Of a DNA stretch of 64,000 nt, positions 53,453-62,007 are shown one piece after another (positions within the stretch are counted from its first letter, which is position 1; each line of letters starts with the position of its first letter). The notes under the pieces are model-generated. The model made no database searches. It had not been told where the DNA came from and was given only the letters and a program-made list of their open reading frames with translations. Source of the DNA: Arenibacter algicola (GTDB lineage Bacteria; Bacteroidota; Bacteroidia; Flavobacteriales; Flavobacteriaceae); NCBI RefSeq assembly GCF_018860365.1, contig NZ_JAHKPO010000013.1, positions 496,001 through 560,000 on the forward strand. Direction: 5' to 3'. The position numbers were made by a program, and so were the translations under genes.

Positions 53453-54820
53453 GTGCTTATGTCGAAAAATTCAGAACATTTTGATTTGCAAGTAAATGAC
53501 TTTGGTAAAAATTTTATTTGGGGTGTATCTACGGCGGCATATCAGATAGAGGGTGCGCACGATGTGGATGATAAAGGACCTTCCATCTGGGACGATTTTA
53601 CCTCAAAGAAGGGGAATACCTACCAAAATCAGCACGGCAATGATGCGTGTGAATTTTATCACAAGTTTCAAGAGGATATCCTCTTGATGAAGAAAATGAA
53701 TATTGATCACTTTAGGTTCTCCTTGTCCTGGTCCCGGATACTGCCAAAGGGAACAGGAGCTGTAAGCGCTAAAGGAATTCAGTTTTATAATGATGTTATC
53801 AACTTTTGTCTGGAATGTGGTATAACGCCTTGGGTGACTTTATATCACTGGGATCTGCCGCTTGTGCTGGAAGAAAAAGGGGGGTGGACCAATAGGGAAA
53901 TTCTAGGATGGTTCCAGGAATATGTAACACTTTGTGCCAATAATTTTGGGGATAGGGTCAAAAATTGGATGGTATTGAACGAACCTATGGTCTTTACGGG
54001 TGCGGGGTATTTTCTAGGCGTACATGCACCAGGTAGGAAAGGTTTAAGAAATTTTTTGCCCTCAGTGCACCACGCGGTATTGTGTCAGGCCGCAGGAGGT
54101 AGGATTTTGCGTAATTTGGTGGCCAATGCCAATATTGGTACTACCTTCTCCTGTTCCCAGATATCACCTTATAGGAACAATCGCCGGGACCTTAAGGCCG
54201 CGGAAAGGGCAGATGCCATGCTAAACCGACTCTTTATAGAACCTTCTTTGGGAATGGGGTACCCTTGGGACACGATTCCAGTTTTAAAACGAATACAATC
54301 TTATATATTACCAGGGGACGCCGAAAACGCCGTATTTGATTTCGATTTTGTGGGAATCCAAAATTATACACGTGAAAAGGTTAAGCATTCCTATCTGGTG
54401 CCTTATATAAAGGCTAAAATTGTAAAGGCAAGCAAACGTAAAGTTAGGGCTACCCTAATGGACTGGGAAGTCTATCCGCCCAGCATTTTTAATATGATAA
54501 AAAGATTTAACGGCTACGAGGGTGTAAAAAAAATAATAATTACGGAAAACGGAGCTGCTTTTGAAGATGAAATCAACAAAGGTGGGGTGCACGATAAGGA
54601 AAGGCTTTCCTATTTACAGGCTTATTTGAAGCAGGTACACAGGGCGAAAAGGGGAGGACTAAAGGTGGATGGGTATTTCGTATGGACATTTACCGACAAT
54701 TTTGAATGGGCGGAAGGGTATTATCCAAGATTTGGTTTGGTTTACATTGATTTTGAAAATCAACAAAGAATTATAAAGTCATCCGGAAAATGGTTCAGCC
54801 ATTTTTTGGGCACTAGGTAG
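53453..54820 (+). CDS. Glycoside hydrolase family 1 (beta-glucosidase-like)
   Basis: A 455-residue retaining glycosidase, no signal peptide, hence cytosolic. Markers: FIWGVSTAAYQIEGAHDVDD (N-terminal signature), the acid/base Glu in VKNWMVLNEPMVF (residue 177), YHWDLPLVLEEKGGW, and the nucleophile Glu in IIITENGAAFE; FVWTFTDNFEWAEGY closes the barrel. Likely substrate is a beta-glucoside or beta-galactoside. In-frame ATGs at 53453 and 53459; the second (MSKNSEHF) is plausible. It ends a three-gene run after the phosphoesterase and the glycosyltransferase. Confidence 0.94.
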   Translation: MLMSKNSEHFDLQVNDFGKNFIWGVSTAAYQIEGAHDVDDKGPSIWDDFTSKKGNTYQNQHGNDACEFYHKFQEDILLMKKMNIDHFRFSLSWSRILPKGTGAVSAKGIQFYNDVINFCLECGITPWVTLYHWDLPLVLEEKGGWTNREILGWFQEYVTLCANNFGDRVKNWMVLNEPMVFTGAGYFLGVHAPGRKGLRNFLPSVHHAVLCQAAGGRILRNLVANANIGTTFSCSQISPYRNNRRDLKAAERADAMLNRLFIEPSLGMGYPWDTIPVLKRIQSYILPGDAENAVFDFDFVGIQNYTREKVKHSYLVPYIKAKIVKASKRKVRATLMDWEVYPPSIFNMIKRFNGYEGVKKIIITENGAAFEDEINKGGVHDKERLSYLQAYLKQVHRAKRGGLKVDGYFVWTFTDNFEWAEGYYPRFGLVYIDFENQQRIIKSSGKWFSHFLGTR

Positions 54821-54855
54821 TTTTTTCGACCAAAGACAAGGGTCAAATTGTTTTA

Positions 54856-54884
54856 AACAAAAAAACCGATGAGACCATCGGTTT
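54856..54884 (-). terminator. Hairpin terminator oriented on the minus strand
   Basis: AAACCGATG and CATCGGTTT form a 9-bp stem with loop AGAC. The A-run (54857-54862) before the stem becomes a T-tract on the minus strand, so the terminator favours minus-strand transcripts; on the plus strand only GGTTTAGAG follows. It could still end the GH1 transcript weakly. Confidence 0.6.
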
Positions 54885-55112
54885 AGAGTAGCTAACTCAA
54901 ATCAAATTATAAGAACGTATCCTTTATTAGGTTGCAGTAAAATTATATTTTAAGGTTGTTTCCGATGTTATCATAAGATAGTCAATAAGTTAGTTTAATA
55001 TTAATTATTAAACCATTTTCAAAAATGAGTGTCAAAACCAAAAAAATATTACCTTAGTACACGGCCTATAACTTATAATTCGCGTATTTGTCATTAACCA
55101 ATATTTATTATT

Positions 55113-55613
55113 ATGCTAAAAAAAATTTTGTTAGGACTGGGTGTAGTATTGATCTTGATCCAGTTTTTCCGACCCGAAAAAAATGAATCTAATGATAATA
55201 CGAATAGCCTTTCCACTAAATATAAGGTTCCTGAGGATGTAAACCATTTATTGAAGGTTTCCTGTAATGATTGTCATTCCAATAAAACGGAATATCCATG
55301 GTACTCCAATGTTCAGCCTGTAGCCTGGTTTTTAAATGATCATGTGGTAGACGGCAAAAAACATTTAAATTTTTCCAACTTCACAAAATTACCTTTGGCT
55401 ATTCAATATCACAAATTCGAAGAGATTGTGGAAATGGTGGAAGAAAAAGAAATGCCAATACCTTCTTATACTTATTTCGGACTTCATCCTGAGGCTAGCC
55501 TTACCCAGGAACAACAGGACCAGATTTTGGATTGGTCCAAGGCCCAAATGGCATATTTAAAGGCTACTTATCCTGCAGATAGTTTGGTGAGGAAGCCGAG
55601 GCCCAAAAAGTAG
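55113..55613 (+). CDS. Heme-binding domain (Haem_bd) protein, cytochrome c-like
   Basis: A 166-residue protein with an N-terminal membrane anchor or signal (LLGLGVVLILIQFFRP) and the heme-attachment motif CNDCHSNKTEYPWYSNVQPV (CxxCH plus the WY-N-x-P pattern of PF14376). A C-terminal part MVEEKEMPIPSYTYFG carries the Met-Pro-like axial ligand region. These are periplasmic or membrane-bound c-type cytochrome-like proteins of Bacteroidota, function unknown. Stands alone. Confidence 0.9.
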   Translation: MLKKILLGLGVVLILIQFFRPEKNESNDNTNSLSTKYKVPEDVNHLLKVSCNDCHSNKTEYPWYSNVQPVAWFLNDHVVDGKKHLNFSNFTKLPLAIQYHKFEEIVEMVEEKEMPIPSYTYFGLHPEASLTQEQQDQILDWSKAQMAYLKATYPADSLVRKPRPKK

Positions 55614-55640
55614 GGTATAGCAGTTATTTAATTGACATGT

Positions 55641-56819
55641 TTATTGAAAAGCTGGTAGTCCGGTAATGTCGGCCCCTGTAATCAATAAGTGGATGTCATG
55701 TGTTCCTTCATAGGTGATGACGCTTTCGAGATTCATCATATGGCGCATAATACTATATTCGCCGGTTATGCCCATACCTCCCAAAACCTGTCTGGCTTCC
55801 CGGGCTATCTTGATCGCCATTTCCACGTTATTGCGCTTGGCCATTGAAATTTGAGCCGTAGTGGCCCTTCCTTCGTTTTTCAATTGCCCCAATCGGAAGG
55901 CCAATAATTGTGCTTTGGTGATTTCTGTAATCATCTCCGCCAATTTTTTTTGTTGTAATTGGGTGGCAGCAATGGGTTTTCCAAATTGGATGCGTTCCTT
56001 GGCATATCTCAAGGCGGTATCATAACAATCCATTGCAGCGCCTATGGCACCCCAGGCAATTCCGTAGCGTGCCGAATCCAAACAGCCCAAGGGTGCACCA
56101 AGCCCATTTTTACCCGGCAGTAGATTTTCTTTGGGAACCTTTACATTATCAAAGATTAATTCACCTGTCGCCGAGGCCCGTAAGGACCATTTATTATGGG
56201 TTTCCGGCGTGGAAAAGCCTGCCATGCCCCGTTCTACTATTAGTCCGTGGATACGTCCTTCTTCGTTCTTGGCCCAGACCACCGCTATATCCGCAAAAGG
56301 CGAATTGGAAATCCAAAGTTTGGCGCCGTTTAGTAGAAAATGATCGCCTTTATCCTTAAACTTTGTTTCCATACCACTGGGGTTGGAGCCATGATTGGGT
56401 TCTGTTAACCCAAAACAGCCCATAAATTCGCCGGAGGCCAATTTAGGCAAGTATTTCTTTCGCTGTTCCTCACTGCCATAGGCGAAAATAGGATACATTA
56501 CTAAAGATGATTGTACCGAGGCAGTGGAACGTACCCCGCTATCGCCCCGTTCTATTTCCTGCATTATTAACCCGTAGCTTATCTGGTCCAATCCGGCACC
56601 TCCATATTCCTCGGGGATATAGGGTCCGAAGGCCCCAATTTCAGAAAGGCCTTTGATGATCTGTTTTGGAAACTCTGCTTTTTGGGCATATTCTTCTATG
56701 ATAGGGGAGATATCCCGCTTTACCCATTGTCTGGCAGCATCGCGTACCAATTTATGTTCTTCGGATAAAAGGTCGTCTAAATTGTAATAATCAGGTGCTT
56801 CAAACAAATCGGGTCGCAT
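55641..56819 (-). CDS. Acyl-CoA dehydrogenase, glutaryl-CoA-dehydrogenase-like
   Basis: A 392-residue FAD enzyme of the ACAD family, from the ATG at 56819 (MRPDLFEAPDYYNLDDLLSE); an upstream start at 56879 adds a hydrophobic leader that other members lack. Residues GCFGLTEPNHGSNPSGMETK and KLWISNSPFAD bind FAD and substrate; the end LESVITYEGTHDIHLLITGA carries the catalytic Glu as in glutaryl-CoA dehydrogenase (YEGTHDIH). It probably oxidises glutaryl-CoA in lysine or tryptophan degradation; the ACAD family is broad, so substrate is inferred. Followed, on the same strand, by no other gene; trmN6 lies 73 bp upstream. Confidence 0.9.
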   Translation of the reverse strand: MRPDLFEAPDYYNLDDLLSEEHKLVRDAARQWVKRDISPIIEEYAQKAEFPKQIIKGLSEIGAFGPYIPEEYGGAGLDQISYGLIMQEIERGDSGVRSTASVQSSLVMYPIFAYGSEEQRKKYLPKLASGEFMGCFGLTEPNHGSNPSGMETKFKDKGDHFLLNGAKLWISNSPFADIAVVWAKNEEGRIHGLIVERGMAGFSTPETHNKWSLRASATGELIFDNVKVPKENLLPGKNGLGAPLGCLDSARYGIAWGAIGAAMDCYDTALRYAKERIQFGKPIAATQLQQKKLAEMITEITKAQLLAFRLGQLKNEGRATTAQISMAKRNNVEMAIKIAREARQVLGGMGITGEYSIMRHMMNLESVITYEGTHDIHLLITGADITGLPAFQ

Positions 56820-56892
56820 AGAATTAATTTTAGATTCAAAAATAAACAAATTAAGGATTTGTTTAAAAATATAACACAAGAAAGTATGATTG

Positions 56893-57606
56893 TTACATTT
56901 TTAAATAAAAATCTTTTGTCAGACCTATATATTCCTTGGTGTATTGGTGTCGGGCTAATTCTATAGTGAGATTTTCAATTTCAACAGAAGTCTTCCCAAT
57001 GTTTAATTCCAACAAGCTTCGCTTAATCTCAGAATTAGGGTTCCCTTTAATGCGCATAAGCCGCTTGGGATAAAGGTTAATTGCGGCAGCCAAATCCAAA
57101 AATCTTTCCTCTTCTTTAAACGGGATGATGGTGGAAAAGGTGCCATTTTTCGCCAAGAGTTTCGCAACGCCGCTCAAAAGGTCCTCAAAAGGCAAGGATT
57201 GACTCTGTCTTGCGATATCCCTGGATTCATTGCCACTAGGTACAATTTCAGCGTAAAATGGTGGATTTGATACGATGAGATCGTATTTGTCGTCTATTTC
57301 GGCTACAAATTCATCTAGGGATGCGTGGTAACAGAATAATCGATCTGCCCAGTCAGAGGCTTCAAAATTCTCTACACATTGCTCATAGGCATCTTCATCT
57401 ATCTCTATGCCGTCTATGGTTTCAGCATCACTCCTTTGTGCCAGCATCAAAGCAACCACTCCCGTTCCCGCTCCGATATCCAGAATGGACAGGGGTTGGT
57501 GCTCCAGAGAGGTCCAAGCTCCCAATAAAACCCCATCGGTACCGATTTTCATGGCACAGCGATCCTGATGTATTTGGAATTGTTTAAATAGGAAGGGTTT
57601 GCTCAT
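56893..57606 (-). CDS. trmN6: tRNA1(Val) (adenine(37)-N6)-methyltransferase-like
   Basis: A 237-residue methyltransferase: SAM motif LDIGAGTGVVALMLAQR, catalytic IVSNPPFY (NPPF/Y) and ending in a basic helix; opens FLFKQFQIHQDRCAMKIGTD, matching YfiC/TrmN6. It makes m6A37 in tRNA-Val. Length is normal. The sulfatase gene ends 37 bp upstream and the acyl-CoA dehydrogenase starts 73 bp downstream; operon unclear. Confidence 0.92.
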   Translation of the reverse strand: MSKPFLFKQFQIHQDRCAMKIGTDGVLLGAWTSLEHQPLSILDIGAGTGVVALMLAQRSDAETIDGIEIDEDAYEQCVENFEASDWADRLFCYHASLDEFVAEIDDKYDLIVSNPPFYAEIVPSGNESRDIARQSQSLPFEDLLSGVAKLLAKNGTFSTIIPFKEEERFLDLAAAINLYPKRLMRIKGNPNSEIKRSLLELNIGKTSVEIENLTIELARHQYTKEYIGLTKDFYLKM

Positions 57607-57643
57607 GATAAATCTTGCTTTTGCTTAAAGGAGATAACTTTTC

Positions 57644-59071
57644 TTATTCCGCTTTTCCTGCCTCCCTGTTTTTGGTGCCTTCCAATTCTAGTAGGGAATC
57701 TCCTAGTTCATGGCGCATCTCATTGGCTAAAATCTTTATTTGGTCTACCACTTCCGGGTATTCTTCGGCCACGTTGTTGGTCTCACTTATATCCGTAGTA
57801 ACATCATAAAGTTCTATTTCTTCCATTTCGACCATTCGGTATTCCCCTGGAAGCCCATCCTTGCCAGGCTCTTGTCCGTCCATGGTTCTGTAAGTGTGGG
57901 GGAAGTACATTTTCCATTTTCCATAGCGTACCCCCATGAGTTCGTTTATTCTATAGTAAAAGAAATAAGCTTCTTGCGGACTCTCTTGGCTTTCCCCAGT
58001 GAGCAGGGACAAGGCGCTTTTTCCGTCGATAGTTAAATTGGGCAAACGGGCTCCTGTTATTTCAGCGATGGTAGGTAAAATATCTATGGCCATGACGGGT
58101 ATATCTATGGTTTTTCCGGGGATTATCTTGTTGGGGTACCTCATAATGAAAGGCTCGCGCTGTGCCCCCTCCCAAGCCGTTCCCTTACCTTCCCTAAAGG
58201 GCAGTGCACTGCCCGCGTGGTTACCATAGGAAAGCCAGGGTCCATTGTCCGAAGTAAAGATTGCCACGGTGTTGTCCTCTAGGCCGTTCTTTTTCAAGGC
58301 GGCCAATATTTCGCCCACGGACCAGTCGATCTCCATGATAACATCGCCGTATAATCCTCTCTTTGATTTCCCTCTAAATTTATCGGATACAAAAAGTGGT
58401 ACATGCGGCTGTGGATGGGGTACATATAGAAAGAAAGGATTGTTTTTATTTCTATTGATAAAATCCACGCTCCTTTCCGTTATTTGGGTGGTAAGTTGTG
58501 ATTGTTCCGTAAGGGTATCCAGAACCGTCTCATTTTCATAAAGCGGTAGGGGCCCAAAATTGAATACTGGGCCTTGCTGAGGATGGTAGGGCCACATATC
58601 GTTAGAGTAGGGGATGCCAAAGAATTCATCAAAACCATGTCTCGTAGGTAAGAAATTTGGGCTATCTCCCAAATGCCATTTTCCAAAAATGGCGGTTTTA
58701 TACCCAATGTTTTTTAGCATTTCCGCTATAGTCATCTCGGATGCATTTATTCCTATGGGACTACCTGGTCCCAGGGCGTTGTGTATGCCAATTCGGTTGG
58801 GGTAGCAGCCGGTCAATATACCTGCCCTTGAAGCGGAACATATGGGTTGTGCTGAGTAAAAGCTGGTGAGTTTTACCCCCTCTTTTGCCATTTGGTCCAA
58901 ATGGGGGGTTTCAATATTGGGCGAACCAAAAGTACCTACATCCTGATATCCCTGATCATCGGTAAAAATCAAAATTACATTGGGTGGAATTTCGGGTTTT
59001 GAATCTTTTTTCTTTTCAGCACAGGAAAATAAAACCAATGAAAGGAGTAGCAAGGGTAGATTTCTGAACAT
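57644..59071 (-). CDS. Sulfatase (arylsulfatase-type lipoprotein)
   Basis: A 475-residue lipoprotein (lipobox Cys17 after LLSLVLFS). The sulfatase fold is clear: NVILIFTDDQGYQDVGTFG (metal D38-D39), the formylglycine site PICSASRAGILTG with Cys78 in a C-x-A-x-R form, GKWHLGD and IFTSDNGPWLSYGN. The Cys-type site needs a maturase such as FGE or anSME, not encoded in this window. Such sulfatases in marine Bacteroidota cut sulfate from algal polysaccharides or glycosaminoglycans; no PUL genes are adjacent, so the substrate is open. Confidence 0.93.
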   Translation of the reverse strand: MFRNLPLLLLSLVLFSCAEKKKDSKPEIPPNVILIFTDDQGYQDVGTFGSPNIETPHLDQMAKEGVKLTSFYSAQPICSASRAGILTGCYPNRIGIHNALGPGSPIGINASEMTIAEMLKNIGYKTAIFGKWHLGDSPNFLPTRHGFDEFFGIPYSNDMWPYHPQQGPVFNFGPLPLYENETVLDTLTEQSQLTTQITERSVDFINRNKNNPFFLYVPHPQPHVPLFVSDKFRGKSKRGLYGDVIMEIDWSVGEILAALKKNGLEDNTVAIFTSDNGPWLSYGNHAGSALPFREGKGTAWEGAQREPFIMRYPNKIIPGKTIDIPVMAIDILPTIAEITGARLPNLTIDGKSALSLLTGESQESPQEAYFFYYRINELMGVRYGKWKMYFPHTYRTMDGQEPGKDGLPGEYRMVEMEEIELYDVTTDISETNNVAEEYPEVVDQIKILANEMRHELGDSLLELEGTKNREAGKAE

Positions 59072-59209
59072 TATTTTAGTTTTTGATGTAAGTCCGTAGT
59101 ACAGATTTTGATAAAGCTAAAATAATATTTTGAAATGTTATGGTCTAATAGTTGAAAGTGCCATAACCAAAATTTTGTACTGCACCGCTAGGTTGGGTTG
59201 TTGTTTCCG

Positions 59210-59797
59210 CTAATTCCCGTTGTAATAGTTGTTCTTAATGGAATCCATCATTTTTTTACCTTCGGAAATGGAGGTAACCATGCTCCATTGATTATCGGAA
59301 AACAATGGTTTTAATGGTTGGTCCAGCTTTGGGATTTTTGGAAATACGAGTTGCAGTTTTTTGTCCCAGACTTTGTGATATTTTAATAGGTCATCCGGGT
59401 ATACAACCTTTCGCTTTGTACCTTCATCAATTCCCCTGAAGGGTTGAGGAATGTTCAGATATCCATAGTCGTCCGTTAGTTGTTCCCCTACATGGATATC
59501 CCGTATGGCTACCTCAAAGTCATAGGCTGTGGTAAGGCAGTTGGAGTTAAAACTGTGGTTTACGTATCTGGCATTGTCCCAACAAAGTATAAATCTCCCC
59601 TTATTGTCCCTAAAGGTATAAGTGTCCAATATGGACTGATAAAGGGGTTCCAGGGATTCAAGTTCGGCCGGAGTAAATTCGCGGTCCAACTTATCCAATA
59701 CCCAGGTTATGGTTCCGGCAGGAATAAATTCTGTGGCTACTACGCCATAGCCTACCTCCTTATTGATGAATTGTAATTCTGTTTTAGGATGAATCAT
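59210..59797 (-). CDS. SET-domain protein (lysine methyltransferase-like)
   Basis: A 195-residue SET-domain protein: YGVVATEFIPAGTITWVLD (SET opening), ARYVNHSFNSNCLTTAYDFE (R-x-V-N-H-S pattern) and IRDIHVGEQLTDDYGYLN (G-E-x-L-T-x-D-Y). These are SAM-binding residues seen in eukaryotic lysine methyltransferases. Bacterial copies are scattered; substrates are mostly unknown. It lacks the post-SET cysteine cluster. Not in an evident operon; 59798-60014 holds nothing I recognise. Confidence 0.85.
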   Translation of the reverse strand: MIHPKTELQFINKEVGYGVVATEFIPAGTITWVLDKLDREFTPAELESLEPLYQSILDTYTFRDNKGRFILCWDNARYVNHSFNSNCLTTAYDFEVAIRDIHVGEQLTDDYGYLNIPQPFRGIDEGTKRKVVYPDDLLKYHKVWDKKLQLVFPKIPKLDQPLKPLFSDNQWSMVTSISEGKKMMDSIKNNYYNGN

Positions 59798-60014
59798 TTT
59801 AACGCATAAAATAATCTCGTGAATACTGAATAGTTATTTCCATTTACATGTCATAATGCCTTTAAGAGTAACATCTTATAAACAACTAGCCTAGCTAAAA
59901 ATAGTGGCTAAAGTGTTTTTGGATTTGACCCCGATCAATAAGAAATGCAATAAAGAAAGATAGGTAAAATTATCATCCGTTTTATAGCGGGATAAAAAAT
60001 ATAAATGGGGTGTT

Positions 60015-60542
60015 TTAGGATAAGTAGAGGTCGACCAATCCCTCGGGTGTGTCAACAAAAATAGTTTTGTTTTCTCGGTCTACCTTAACTATTAGCTCAT
60101 CCCTGACCGGAATAAGCAATTGTTTATCGCCTTTTTCAACCTCAAATAAAGCTTGGGAAGTAGTGTCGTTAATACTTTGGATAATTCCTATATTTCCATG
60201 GACCTTGTCTTCCATGGTAAAACCAATTACCTCGTGGTAATAAAATTTGTTGCCTTTTAGTTTGGGCAAAAATTCAAGGGGGAGATATATTTCGGAGCCC
60301 ATTACCTTGTCTGCGTCCGATTCATTGGCAACTTCCTCAAATCGCACTCGTAATAGACTGGATTTGTGAAGTTGGCTTTTTTCAATAAAAAAAGGAACCA
60401 GATTGTTTCCGAGGGAAACGAATACTGATTCCAATTTTTCGTACAATTCGGGTTCGTCGGTATCCAATTTAATGAGTACCTCACCCTTAAAGCTATGTTT
60501 AGAAACGATTTTACCGAGGTAGAAACATTCTTCCTTTGTCAT
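60015..60542 (-). CDS. rimM: 16S rRNA processing protein RimM
   Basis: A 175-residue 30S maturation factor that binds S19 and helps shape the head of the small subunit. N-terminal domain ECFYLGKIVSKHSFKGEVLI, then the PRC-barrel domain with VIGFTMEDKVHGNIGIIQSI and LLIPVRDELIVKVDRENKTI. 13 bp downstream of rpsP on the same strand; the pair is co-transcribed as in most bacteria. Confidence 0.95.
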   Translation of the reverse strand: MTKEECFYLGKIVSKHSFKGEVLIKLDTDEPELYEKLESVFVSLGNNLVPFFIEKSQLHKSSLLRVRFEEVANESDADKVMGSEIYLPLEFLPKLKGNKFYYHEVIGFTMEDKVHGNIGIIQSINDTTSQALFEVEKGDKQLLIPVRDELIVKVDRENKTIFVDTPEGLVDLYLS

Positions 60543-60555
60543 CGTTTGCTATTAG

Positions 60556-61116
60556 CTATTCTGTTTCTTTGGTCTCTTCAGGAGCTTCCGCAGGAGCAGC
60601 AGTATCTTCAGATACTACTTCAGGAGCAGTTTCCTCAGCAACTTCTTCTTCTGCAGCTGGAGCTTCTGCCTCAGCAGCAGCGGCCATACGTTTTTCGTTT
60701 ACCTCTTTCTCAGCTTTTAGGGCCTTAGCTTTAGCATCGGCTTCTGCCTTAGCCAAACTATCTACCTTAGAACCAACAATATTTGCTTTTTCTTCCAACC
60801 AAGCATTGAATTTTTCTTCAACTTGCTCTTCGGTCAAGGCCCCTTTACGAACACCACCCAATAAATGGTGCTTCAAAAGTACTCCTTTGTAAGATAAAAT
60901 TCTTTTTGCAGTTTCAGAAGGCTGTGCACCGTTCTCTAACCATTTTACAGAACTGTCAACATCCAATTCTATAGTTGCAGGATTGGTATTTGGATTGTAA
61001 ATACCTAATTTTTCCAAGTATTTACCGTCTCTTTTAGCGCGGGAATCCGCAGCTACTACCCAATAAAAAGGTTTTCCTTTTTTTCCGTGTCTTTGTAATC
61101 TAATTCTAACTGGCAT
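60556..61116 (-). CDS. rpsP: 30S ribosomal protein S16
   Basis: A 186-residue protein. Residues 1-85 are the conserved S16 core: MPVRIRLQRHGKKGKPFYWV, VVAADSRAKRDGKYLEKLGI, PSETAKRILSYKGVLLKHHL. The following 100 residues form an Ala/Glu/Lys-rich extension usual in Bacteroidota S16, with no known role. First gene of the rpsP-rimM operon. Confidence 0.97.
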   Translation of the reverse strand: MPVRIRLQRHGKKGKPFYWVVAADSRAKRDGKYLEKLGIYNPNTNPATIELDVDSSVKWLENGAQPSETAKRILSYKGVLLKHHLLGGVRKGALTEEQVEEKFNAWLEEKANIVGSKVDSLAKAEADAKAKALKAEKEVNEKRMAAAAEAEAPAAEEEVAEETAPEVVSEDTAAPAEAPEETKETE

Positions 61117-61189
61117 ATCACATTAATTTGTAGGGTGCCCGACCCTTGGTTATTAATTCTTTTTTCGCTAGGTTCTTCCTAAGCGGGTG

Positions 61190-61223
61190 CAAATATAATA
61201 TTTCTTTTTATGTGGTTATCAAA
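61190..61223 (-). promoter_or_regulatory. Bacteroidota-type promoter for rpsP-rimM
   Basis: On the minus strand, TTTG (61220-61223) and TATATTTG (61190-61197) with 22 bp between them, ideal spacing, about 73 bp upstream of the rpsP start codon. Confidence 0.75.
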
Positions 61224-61386
61224 TATTTGGACTAAAATTCAATTATTGTGTGCAAATGGCTTAACATTTCTTAAGAAAAGCTGTTAAACTTGGGCTAAAA
61301 CCGCCTTCGGATTTGGAGTTATGTACAATTATTATAGTTTATTACTAGGGTTGGCGAAAGTCGCTACCCATAATAACTAATTAAAA

Positions 61387-61854
61387 ATGAAGAGAGATAA
61401 CATGAAGTATTCAGAAAAAATTTCAAACGGATTGAACAATCTATTGGTAAAGAATTATGATGCCGAAAAAGGATTTAAATTGGCAATGGATAAAATAGAC
61501 AATCCAACGATCAATACATTTCTAAAGGATAGGGCCGCACAACGTGGAGAATTTGCCCAAGAGCTTAAAAGTGAAATATTGCAATATGGGGAATTGCCAG
61601 AAAAGGACGGAAGCTTAAAAGGAGATATGCACAGAGCATGGATGAATCTTAAAGCGGCCGTGGCCTCCAATGAAAAGGAACAACTACTTGAAGAAGTAGA
61701 GCGAGGGGAAAAGGCAAGTCTTGAGGAGTATAATGAGATTTTATACGATAAGAACGTTGTACTTCCGCCATCTACGGAAAGTATGCTGAAAAGGCATAGG
61801 GATGCTATAAAATCGTCTTTGACCGTGGCCAATATCCATGAGCGAATAGCATAG
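61387..61854 (+). CDS. DUF2383 family four-helix protein (PA2169-like)
   Basis: A 155-residue helical protein matching DUF2383 (YGSA-type, ferritin-like): SEKISNGLNNLLVKNYDAEK, FLKDRAAQRGEFAQELKSEI, LKGDMHRAWMNLKAAVASNE and ERGEKASLEEYNEIL. Ferritin-like fold without a complete metal site visible. Function unknown; members are often stress- or stationary-phase related. The upstream 61117-61386 contains only the divergent rpsP promoter. Followed by a strong terminator. In-frame ATGs at 61387 and 61402. Confidence 0.85.
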   Translation: MKRDNMKYSEKISNGLNNLLVKNYDAEKGFKLAMDKIDNPTINTFLKDRAAQRGEFAQELKSEILQYGELPEKDGSLKGDMHRAWMNLKAAVASNEKEQLLEEVERGEKASLEEYNEILYDKNVVLPPSTESMLKRHRDAIKSSLTVANIHERIA

Positions 61855-61879
61855 GACCCAATAGTTTATTGATAAAATA

Positions 61880-61915
61880 AAAGAACTAGATGGAAGCATC
61901 TGGTTCTTTGCTTTT
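61880..61915 (+). terminator. Rho-independent terminator after the DUF2383 gene
   Basis: AAAGAACTAGATG, loop GAAG, and CATCTGGTTCTTT form a 13-bp stem with one G-U pair, followed by GCTTTT. Confidence 0.85.
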
Positions 61916-62007
61916 GGAACGTTGATAACTCCTAATAAAAGCCCTTTCCCTTTATGTGCTATTTCCTTATTTTTACCACTTCCAATCCCATCACCTAAAC
62001 CCACTCT

